The position numbers and the translations under genes are program-made. Shown piece after piece: positions 10,701 through 22,700 of a stretch of DNA of 64,000 bases. Position 1 is the first letter of the stretch; every line of letters begins with the position of its first letter. Origin of the DNA: Tubiluchus corallicola (taxonomy: Eukaryota; Priapulida; Priapulimorpha; Priapulimorphida; Tubiluchidae); contig JAQGDQ010000692.1 in the NCBI GenBank assembly GCA_030141605.1, positions 1-64,000 of the forward strand. The letters are read 5' to 3'. The notes under the pieces are model-generated. The model was not told the origin of the DNA and did not search any database. It saw only the letters and a program-made list of their open reading frames with translations.

Positions 10701-13700
10701 AAATGTCTAAGCACTGGCCGCTCCTATGCAAAAGTATATAAAAACTGTTTGCAATTGACTCAAATAACTCCGCACAATTGATTCTATATTTTTATACATA
10801 GAGATATACACGTGGTTACACTGATGTACGTGATGTAAACAAAGTGACGGCCGCTTGTGAAATAATGTACTAGGTCCGTAAAAAATTTTTCAACGAATTT
10901 ACGCGATTTACAAAATGACACTACTGGTTTTCCAGAAACTCGGAATTACGCGTATCCGCGGAAAATTCTCATCCCTGATTCTGTTAGTTCTGCGGCAACA
11001 TGCAGATTAGTACAGTGAAAATACATCTTGCATCTTAAGAGGAAAATTAACACCCTCATATCTCGGTTTGCTGGACTACGCTTTTATGGATATCGGAAGA
11101 ATCGGAGAAAATCTGGACCGTTAAAAAGTCACGCATACTACGGACACAGACTGTTGTTTCGCAAGCTCACCGCTAGATGGCGAACCGTCACTTTGTTTTC
11201 ATCATCACATCAGTGCAACCAGGCAGCGTATAAGGTCACGGTCACGTGTGTAGCTTGTATGTCAGGAGCGGCCTGTACCAGACGTTTTTGATTTGGTGAT
11301 TGATTCTACATTACCGTGAGTCTAATACAAGGCACCAGTAAACCGAGATATGTGCGCACATCTTTAAAAAATCAATTACAAATACTGCGATTAATAAATA
11401 AGGTGTTAGTTTCACGTTTTTGCCAGTGAAAGAATTCAATGTCAAAATTAAGAGAACTAGAAAAAGTCAACTAAAACTATTTCAAAACGACAAATTACAG
11501 GTTATATAATGCCGGAATGGCCCAGTAGAAAGGAGAAACATTTTTCTTAAAACAAATTTCAGTAAAACAAACAAAGTCTCACCATACCTGTAGAAAATTG
11601 CAATCATTTTTTATTGTAAAACTTAAACAATGTTACAGATGATGGTGGAATGTAGAATAACTGTATAACTTGTTTCATTGCCATAAAAATTCTCTCCACA
11701 CTCAGTGGCATAAAAGCAACAAACAATTTATTGAGAAAACCTTGCACTCAAAAACATATCCTTTAACATTGTTGTCTTTTGATCAACTGGAACTTGCATG
11801 CCTGAGAGAATAAAGCTGTAATCACATGACCAGACATACAAGTTCCTATTGGAAGGTACATCACATTCATGCATACAGACCATAAATGGAAAGGTCACCT
11901 CTACAGACTACTAGTTAAACTAAAATCAAAGTCTACTTGACTTCTTTGATAGCAGAATAAAGATTATTGGTTTACAGAAAGCTGTGTTATAATGTTATAA
12001 TTTTTCTCTATTTAAATTTGAATAAGAGAGTTATAACCAGAATTAAAGCATGAAATTAACAATCTAATTACTCTAATTAATGAAAATCTGTCAAAGCAAA
12101 AGGAAACAATATTTAGAAACAAAAAATCACTCTCTGACAAACTTTGTACAATAGAGTGTAGTTGGCAGCATAGACCAAATCAGTACTTTAGTGTAGTAGA
12201 CTGACAATTAAATGGATCAGATAATACCACAATCGCGTACTCGGTACAATATGCGACAATACCTGGTAGCTCCATCCTTGATCGCTGAGGGCACTGGATG
12301 ATTCCTGGGATAGATTCAAGCACTGCGCCTGACCTGTGTAATTAAAGTAGACAGAGACACCTTTGAACAGAGACTGAATCAGCTGCTTATCAGGTAAATG
12401 AGGGTCCTGCAAATGTGAACACACCTCCTAAAAAATAAAAATCAATATAAATTTACATAGGCACTTCAGAGTATCTATTACTAAAACGACACGACACTTA
12501 ATAAAAACTTTGATTTACGATTGTTTAAAAAACATGTCCAAACGTTTCGATAAACAATCAGTTGTCATCACCAGTGGTTCAATACAACAAAACAACCACT
12601 GGTTTATTTAGGCAGAGCCTACGGTATAGAAAATTATGCCCTAATTATATTAGCCAAAGTAAGCCAAAAAAAGCCAAAGTAATGAATAAACAGACCTGTG
12701 GAAAAGAAATGTGGAAATGTGGAATGGATAGATTGTGGAAGTTGGAATTGTACATTGTAGTTAGGTGCTGCCATCTATGTGCTAATCTTGTTACATTCTA
12801 CCAGCTGACTTACCTTCAGTATAATTGTATGGTCCAGTGACTACATACACACTGGTCCTCTCCCTATCTAAAATTAATGGTTGTTGTGAAGCCTGTGCAA
12901 CTCTGCATAGGTCAAGTTCTATACCTGTATACTGGCTGTGAAACAGGTTTTACTGACTGTTTTTTGCTTTCTAGTTTTTGCTCAATGTTCAGTGCAGCAG
13001 TTTTGCTACTCATGTTTTCTGTAGTTCAATAAACACTTTTCTATTGTGTGCAGTGCAAATATTTATTATAGATTTTTGGTTTCTATCCATACTTCTCTGT
13101 GCCTAAACTCAATCATAACAAAGTGACTGAACAACAACTTCAAACATGACTTTCACATAGATACAATAAAAGATCTATAGCTAAGTGTTTGGATCCATTA
13201 ACTTTCAGTATTTGAATCCAATTCTATTATCTGTTACTGTCTTTTCAGGCAAGTAAGCATAATGCTAAGTGGGAATAACTTTGTACGGAAAGTTTTTTTT
13301 TGGACATACTTTAAAACTCCCTTTTCCCCCTTGAATGTTCTTGTGTTTTCAACACGTCACTTCTTGTTAAACGGCTCCATTGTCGTCACTGTCAAAGCAC
13401 AACTCAACTTACATTGGGTAATAGTTACTCAGCTTAGACAAAAACTTGCATGAACCGTAAACCAGCAGGGCCTGATTATGATGTTTTGTGGCGCTCAGAT
13501 GGAGCCACCGTCTAACTCTCCTGCGCCCATCTTGAATATTTTTACTCGTGAAATATTTTAGCGACATTTGCACAGCTGGGGGCCTCATATTTCCAATAAA
13601 GGGCTTCAAGTAGGGGCCCTTACATCAAATAACGGGCCTCAAACAAGGACCCCCTATCTCAAATAAAAGGTCACAAACAGAAATCATTTATCTCAAATGA

Positions 13701-16700
13701 GGAGCTACTTTAAAATTGGATTTTCAGGCTTCCCAGCCTCCTAATACAAAGTATAAACCCTCCATGCTTGAAGGACCCTAGGCTACAGCCTATACTAGCC
13801 TATAGGATAAACCAGCACTGCAAACCGGGCCCCAGAAAGTGCAGTTATGCCACAACTGATAACAGTGATTTTGAACCAACAACTAAGTAAGAAATAGGTT
13901 GATTTTATACCTTAATTGGCCAAGCAGGAAGTGGCATTAGAAAGTTAGTCGAGTATGGATAATTTGCCATCGCTAGGTTCCCGTATATGCCGCTCAGCCA
14001 GGACTTTAATGTGGCTGCATCTACTTTTGATTCTAGTGGTTTACAAGTGCGCATGGCTTCCGACAAGAACTGCAAACCAGCTTCTGAAACAGGTATTGAA
14101 AAATGTAATTAACTCATTTATCTTTGAAGTATTATTTTTACATAGCTCGACATTTTGTAAAGTGGCCTAGTTAGCTTACCCTAATACCAAGGATAATTTC
14201 CAAGATAAGACAGTGAATAAACTTTTTCACAGTTTCAGGGATTAATGATGACCGTGAAAAGGTCAAAGGTTAAGTGTAATACACAACGCATTTGTGTACA
14301 CTTGACAACACCTTGCAGCCCCTGCTGTTGTAATAGTAACAGTTTTAACAGCTAGCTAGAACCTTACCTAGTTTATTTTTTCTTGTTCCCAAGCAAGATC
14401 CGGCTAGGAAAACACTCTGCGCACTCACTAATGCATAATTGAGTAAAGTCCAGGTAAATCAACTGAAGTTACTGAACTGACGTGGCAGGCGGCCTCACTT
14501 TACCCACGTAACGGTTGTAAGTGAGATGCATTGCTGTGGTACACTTAGCCTTTGACCTACAGTAACTGCGCATGCGCACAGCGAAACTGCGAAAGGCTTA
14601 TTACCAGAGGTGTCCCAGCCATATTTGGACACACGTATATCTCTGTCTCAAAGAAAAAAAGCTAGGGCCACTATGGAAGATGAAGCTACCCAGAAACAGT
14701 TTTCTTGGTGGTCATATTACTGAGCAGATTTAGCATTGCTTAACTTTGGTTGCTAAGTATACACAGCTATCGCTTGACTGTTGCTCTAATTTCAAATGTT
14801 ACCAACACCCATTTTTCTTTCCCTCTCTTTCCCTCTTCCCCCTTCCCTTTCCCTTTTCATAAGATAACTAAAAAATGTGGGAAAACAAAAGATAAACAAA
14901 CTAAAATCAATTTTAAAAGCTTAAAGGACAAGTACGCACTAGATTCTGCGAGGTTATTTATCGCCGTCCACGAGTTACGAACGCTGTCGGCACAATTTTT
15001 GCCAGAGCTTGCAAAATCGTTGGTGACTATGCGGTTGAACACATAACATGGAGTGTAGCCAGGAAACTGTATGACTGGCGCCGATGCAGCCAACGCACTG
15101 AAGTACCAACATAAAAACAACCAGCCATTAACATCTGACGTGACATTTTGAAACAATTTTTAGAAAAGAGGCTAGCAATATTAAAAGAAAAACAGAACAC
15201 AAATTCAGAGCAAAAGTCAATGTACGATTTAAAATAAAATATAAAATATTGTTTCCTTTTTAGGAGTGACTTACAATGGAAAATTATCATTTCAGAAGTT
15301 AATATATGTTTAGTCCAGGGGTGTACAAATTATCTGACTAGCCGGGCCACATGAAACTTTCCCGCAATTCCTGCGGGCCACAGGCAGTTTGATCAAGGAG
15401 CCAAGTAGAGAAAGGCCTAATAACGATTTTTTTGCATCCGACCTGCGTACATCATTACTACTACACTCAAGAAACTATTTTAGAAGTTATTAAAATTTAT
15501 ATTACAAACCATATATTTCTACTTTCACGACAGATAGTGGTAATTTCATTACAATGCATATTAGTAATGTGTATCACACAGTCTGTGTAGTACAGTGACA
15601 TTAAGCTACAACCGTCTTGTAAGGGTTAATGGCATCCGATCTAGTAGAAAAAACTACCTGCACTATCTTTGGGATCGTGGCACAGACTTCAGCTGGATAC
15701 GCTCAATTAATCGCCCGAGCCGCACTTTCATTAGGTTGACAAATCTTTTCGCGGGCCGCACAAATTCTCTCGGCGGGCTGCAAGTGGCCCGCGGGCCGCA
15801 ATTTGCACACCCCTGGTTTAGTCCTTAAGTCTTTGCAAGTGAAAAACAAAATCAGTGATTTAACTGAAGCAAAACCGGACTTAATCTAAAACTGCAGATA
15901 AAAACAATCTACTCTTTAAACTATTGAAAGAATTATTACCACACAAACACTATTTCGCGTTCGCGCCAACAGTTCTTCACTACTGTTACATGCATTTCGC
16001 CATTCGCTAGTAGACGGGCACTAGTGCCTGCATTTCGGAAAAGGTTACACAAAAAACAGGTGCTGTACCTCTCAGTTCAGAGGTGTTTGACAACTCATCT
16101 GTGACACAGCGGTAAATTTGAAATTTGAATTTTTATCTTAAAACATGCCTTAAAACACTTTTAGAACAACACACTGAATGTCTTACAGTAGCATTGTACT
16201 TCTCTGTGCCTAAACTCAATCATAACGAAGTGACTGAACAACAACTTCAAAAATGATTTTCACACAGTCCCCATGTACAGCTAAACTACAACTAGCTTTA
16301 CCATAAGTATGAAATCAACATGAAATAACAAAACAAAGTTAAAATAATGTTTTTTGCACTACCATGAGAAGCAGGCAACAAATAATAGATCACAAAAATT
16401 AAGATTATCAATAGTCATACCCTACTACCACATGTGGATATTTAATTCTCAGCCAAGCGGCCAGCATTCCACCGTAAGAGCCGCCGAATGCGACTACGGG
16501 GCTGTTCTGTGCACCGGGGGTTGACGATTTGATGTGCTCCACCAAAACTGCATAATCTGCGAGCGCTTGCTCCGACGTGAACGGACCCAAATGCTTCGGA
16601 TCCTACGGAATAAAAAGACACTCGTCGAATTAAATCGAGTTTCTCTTCATACACTTAGGCAATCTACGCAAACGGGTGTAGTGAGACCAGAACTTATATT

Positions 16701-19700
16701 GCTACCATTTCGTCTAAATGGGACACTGGAGCAGGTGAAGTAGTTTGGTCACATATGGTTGCATATACATCTTCCCTCTACGAGGTAAATAACCATGAGC
16801 AATGAAATCCGCTGCTCACCTTTCTATTCACTGGCCGGGCCTGGCACAGCTTAACTTTGCAGAGGCAGATGCAGGATTTTCGAAAGGGATGTGACCTAGC
16901 TTAAAGCCCAGGAAACCAGGTTCACCGGCCGCTCAACTACGGTGTCTGGGAAAAATGCATTTTACTGAACCTTGTGAAGCATATCTGTTGATAGAACTTT
17001 AGAAGTGAATAGTAAATTTTTTTGAACATTTGTGTTTGAGTTTGTAAGTTACACGGATGAGAATGACAAATTGCAAAAAATTCTGAAACAGGCCGGGGTT
17101 TTGGGGCCGCGTAGACCATAGAGAACCTCCAAGTGGACTTAAAATATCAATTACCTTGTTTCATGCATAATTTAAAATACCCAACTATCAAGGATACATT
17201 ATAACCTAATTGTCTCAAAAACGCCTAAGTACTGGCCGCTCCTATGCAAAATTATATAAAAATGTCTGCAATTGACTCAAATAACTCCGCACAATTGATT
17301 CTATATTTTTATACATAGAGATATACACGTGGTTACACTGATGTACGTGATATAAACAAAGTGACGACCTGCCAACTAGCGGTCAGCTTGTGAAATAATG
17401 TACTGGGTCCGTAAAAATTTTCTCAACGAATTTACCTGATTTACAAAAATGGCACTACTGGTCTTCCAAAAACTCGGAATTCCGCGTATCCGCGCAAAAT
17501 TCTCATTCCTGAAGTTATTATTATTATTTTATTATCATTATTTATGGATCATTGCAGCTCGAATATAACCAAAAATCACAACAAAATACAATTATTTAAA
17601 TTACGCAAATTAGTTCCAATACTAAAGGGACAACATAGTGCAGCATATCATACAGTACAATAATGTAAGTGTAAACATTAGTACTAAACTTTACGTACTT
17701 ATAACAATAACAATAAACAGAATGTTCAAAATTATAAAAAAACATTACGAGTTTTGGTAGGGATGGAAGCAAGTTTTAAAAGTAGTTAAGTGCTCACCAT
17801 GCAGCATCTATTTCTTGTTGACAAACTATTATGTAGTTTAGTAACTATGTTAGTACACTTCTGTTAAATTTTTGTAATTATATATGGAATTTTTTCCCTA
17901 ACTATATCATGCTATAGTATACTAATGTAGTTCTGTTACAATTATTGCAACTATATTTCATTTTCTAGTTATAGGGCATAATAGTTAAAGATAATAATGC
18001 AAATTGTAATGTAAAAATACATGCTGAAGTGATAATAAATTACAATTACAATAAATTACAATTACAATAAGTTAAGGTGCATTTTCAACTTCAAATGTCA
18101 TAGGGGCAACTTTATTACTCGACACGTAATTTGGGCCGCAATTTGCACACCCCTGCTTTAGAACAAAGTCTCTGCCACTAAACGAAGGCACGATATTCAG
18201 TCTTAATTCAACATTGAATATTTTATAACTTCACACTGGCCCTCATAATTGCAGAAGAGTTATTTACAAAATTATTTACCTCGTACGACGCGTTTCCGTA
18301 CGGCATCGAGTTCCCGTAATAACGATGTTCGGCAAAAACAAGCATGGCTTTAAACTGTGGTGCAATGTCAAACATGAAACCCTATAACAAATTTGAAATG
18401 ATAAAGGTTCGCTCGTTGTTGAAATGTTCGCTCGTAAAAATTGTTTAAATTGTACATCTAATTCACTTTGTGTCATTTTTTTCCTCTCACTTACATCTTT
18501 ATATCATATTTCAGTTACTGTACTTTCTTGAACTTTGTCTAAAAACCATTGAGTGCTTTTTCTGCACATGTGCTTCAACTTAGTTGCTTCTGTACTCAGC
18601 CCTCATATTCTGGAAACACTGTCACAAATTCACTCAAGTTAAAGAACATTGAGTGCTTTTTCTGCATGTGTGCTTCAACTTAGTTACATCTGTACTCAGC
18701 CCTCATATTCTGGAAACACTTTCACAAATTCACTCAAGTTTAAAAACATTGAGTGCTTTTTCTGCATGTGTGCTTCAACTTAGTTACATCTGTACTTAGC
18801 CCTCATATTCTGGAAACACTGTCACAAATTCACTCAAGTTAAAGAACATTGAGTGCTTTTTCTGCATGTGTGCTTCAACTTAGTTACATCTGTACTCAGC
18901 CCTCATATTCTGGAAACACTTTCACAAATTCACTCAAGTTTAAAAACATTGAGTGCTTTTTCTGCATGTGTGCTTCAACTTAGTTACATCTGTACTTAGC
19001 CCTCATATTCTGGAAACACTGTCACAAATTCACTCAAGTTAAAGAACATTGAGTGCTTTTTCTGCACGTGTGCTTCAACTTAGTTGCTTCTGTACTCAGC
19101 CCTCATATTCTGGAAACACTTTCACAAATTCACTCAAGTTTAAAAACATTGAGTGCTTTTTCTGCATGTGTGCTTCAACTTAGTTACATCTGTACTTAGC
19201 CCTCATATTCTGGAAACACTTTCACAAATTCACTCAAGTTAAAGAACATCGAGTGCTTTTTCTGCACGCGTGCTTCAACTTAGTTACATCTGTACTTAGT
19301 CCTCATATTCTAGAAACACTTTCACAAATTCACTCAAGTTGAAAAAACAGGAATTGTGAATCATATTATATTACTAGACAGTGTGAGGTCATTCGTTCAA
19401 AATGTACATTACAATAATTAATGCAGTGCCAAAACATGAAATCATGCATTTGAAATATATAATGCATTACTTTAAAATGTCATATATCACTGTAGGAAAT
19501 ACAAAATCTGATTATCTATGTAAGATTCTTGTTCATAAATAGTACAACATATATTATGAAGTAAAAGTTATTTATAAGAAATCTTTAGTTTCAAAGACTT
19601 TTATAAATTTGTATCTTTTATTAATTGAAAACAGTTAATACTGCCTCCTTTCACATGGTCATACAACCGCTACAAATTCATTAATCTTTAAATAAGAGCA

Positions 19701-22700
19701 AACGCGTAAAAGACACCATGGTCGTACGTTGCCCTCACATTTGGCTCACTTCCATTACTTCTTTTATCTTATTACTGTGTTCACCCATGTGTGCGAAATA
19801 AATGATCTATTTATCTATCTAAAAAAAAGGAAAGTCAATCTTTTTAAGTAAGACGAATAAATGTCCATTTTCATAACTTTCAAGCAATAAAGGCAAGAGA
19901 AGAGTGTTAAAAATAATAAAACACCTGCCTGCAGTTTTCCTTGGTCTTCCTTTTTAAAATTCGTCACAAGACGTTTCATACTGCAAAGGCATTTGGCATA
20001 TGGAAAGTTGATTGTTTTATACCCAGACAAGCGAATACCAAAATGCTAAGTTTGTGATTCAAGATATCACAGTGCTGCTCAAACTTTAGCTTGCTTTTTA
20101 CCTATCCTACGTCCACTGTCACCTTAATTGCAACTAGAAAATTTAACAAAGCTATATAAGTTAAGTTACTGTGTTTTCCATGAAGAGCACAATGTCGCCT
20201 TCATTGCCGGTGTAAAGAAAAATGGGTCCACCTTCATGGTCCCAATGGTCATCATTGACTAAGTATCGAAGCTGGAAAACATCATCATTGGCAAAGCTAA
20301 AATGATCCACCTAAACAAAATATGATATATAATTAGAAGCTGAAGCTGAGTCAGTTGCTACTACATCAGTTGACTCACACAGTAAATCAGCTAGCTCGGC
20401 TGAAGCTGAGTCAGTTGCTACTACATCAGTTGACTCACACAGTAAATAAGCTAGCATGGCTGAAGCTGAGTCAGTTGCTACTACATCAGTTGACTCACAC
20501 AGTAAATTACCTAGCTCGTCTGAAACTGAGTCAGTTGCTACTACATCAGCTGACTCACACAGTAAATCAGCTAGCTCGGCTGAAGCTGAGTCAGTTGCTA
20601 CTACATCAGTTGACTCACACAGTAAGTAAACTAGCATGGCTGAAGCTGAGTCAGTTGCTACTACATCAGTTGACTCACACAGTAAATCAGCTAGCTCGGC
20701 TGAAGCTGAGTCAGTTGCTACTACATCAGTTGACTCACACAGTAAATCAGCTAGCTCGGCTGAAGCTGAGTCAGTTGCTACTACATCAGGTGACTCACAC
20801 AATAAATCAGCTAGCTCGGCTGAAGCTGAGTCAGTTGCTACTACATCAGTTGACTCACACAGTAAATCAGCTAGCTCGTCTGAAACTAAGTCAGTTGCTA
20901 CTACATCAGCTGACTCACACAATAAATCAGCTAGCTCGGCTGAAGCTGAGTCAGTTGCTACTACATCAGTTGACTCACACAGTAAGTAAGCTAGCATGGC
21001 TGAAGCTGAGTCAGTTGCTACTACATCAGTTGACTCACACAGTAAAAATCAGCTAGCTCGACTGAAGCTGAGTCAGTTACTACTACACCAACTGACTCAC
21101 ACAGTAAATCAGCTAGCTTGGCTGAAACTAAGTCAGTTGCTACTACATCAGCTGATTCACACAGTAAATCTTGTCTTGATTACAGACGAATTAATACCAA
21201 AACAACAAAATAATCACCATACGTGAGACTAACGTTGCCCATTTGTGTACTTAATTTTGAATTGACCAGCTTTCTCGTTCAAAAATTTCTAAAATTTAAT
21301 GGCTCTGCCAGCACACGCACAATCTGACCGCGAATCCACAATGCGTTAGCCATATTTCAACAAGTGATTTGCAGTGTCAAGTGATTATTGCAAAAGCGAA
21401 AATCTTCGCAGCCGGCAAAAATGTCGGCCAGCTCGACTCCCAATCACTGAGTGGCCGGCGCGACTAAAGCTGGGTTCCTTAACCTAGGTCGCCTGTAGAA
21501 ACAAACCGGCTGGCGCTCAGCTGAAACGACGCGGCTCTGGGCTCTATATATAAATAACCAAAAAATACCATTGTTTCGTGTGAATTTTTAAAGGGCTATA
21601 CCTGAAAAGGGGTACCTGGAATAGGTTTCAGAAAAATCACCTTAAAAATTATGTTACTTTATAGTAATTTTATGCATGTATCGTACTCGCGTTGAAAGAA
21701 TTTTTTGTTTTCATTTTAAATCTCCCGTAATACTGTTCCAACCGCACCATTACATGACGTCATATACGCACAACGTAAATCAGGGGAAGAAAACGAAATG
21801 TTAAACTATGTCCTAGAAAACTTTCCATGCAAAGTTATGTTGCTTAACATTTCGCTTACCTGTTTGAAAGACTTACGTAACTAGAAAAGAAAATTATTAA
21901 TTATTTAAAATGCTTTAACCAATTGGTAAAATGTCATTGACTTACCTTCAAGATACATCACTCACTAACAAAAAACACATTTTTATCTTATTGAGCAGAT
22001 GCAGTAATTAAAATTTTACTTACTTAGTGACATGTGCGCTACGAATGCTCTGATTATTTTTTCAAACTTTAAACAATGTTTCTAAACTTGTTTCAAATAA
22101 CTTATCGTCGAAATGGCAGCATCTAACAGTCATCGCGGGAGTTTAAATTTACATGTTTTATACAGCGTTACTGCCGACGCAAGCCCTGCATGCAAAAAGA
22201 CAGTATGTTATTGGTATAAAATTTCAAGACAAATTTTTTAAGCTTTATTACACTCAAGCCGTAAGTAGAGATTTATCTTAAATAAAGCTGCATGTACACT
22301 CTAATTAAGAAGAGCAATGCAAAAGCATAAATTTCAGTAATACTGTATAAACTACTGTATCATATAATTCAGGTAGCATACTAGCTACACTAGACTTTCG
22401 TCAAATTTCCACTTTATTTTGTTTATTCTGAGTTTTCTTTATCTGTCAATCTCCTCATGCAGTCATACAGGTAATTTTTTGTGCTTTAACTATCTGCCTA
22501 TTTATTTTACCTCAGATCATCAAAAATCGCTCTGTAATTTTTTACATTATTATGATATATTATGACTCCATTATGCATTCGCTTGCTTATGTCTAAGAAT
22601 TATGCTTGTGTTATAAAGTCTATTTCAGTTGCCATTGTTATTATGTTTCTGTTGTCAGATTTTTATTTCAGTTATTTTCAGTTTGATTTTTTTTTTATTA

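Noticed and set aside
20311-21056. Long open frames on both strands (about 230 codons, Ala/Asp/Ser- or Leu/His/Gln-rich)
   Set aside because: They translate a 60-bp tandem repeat whose period is a multiple of three; overlapping frames on both strands and lack of start context show they are artefacts.
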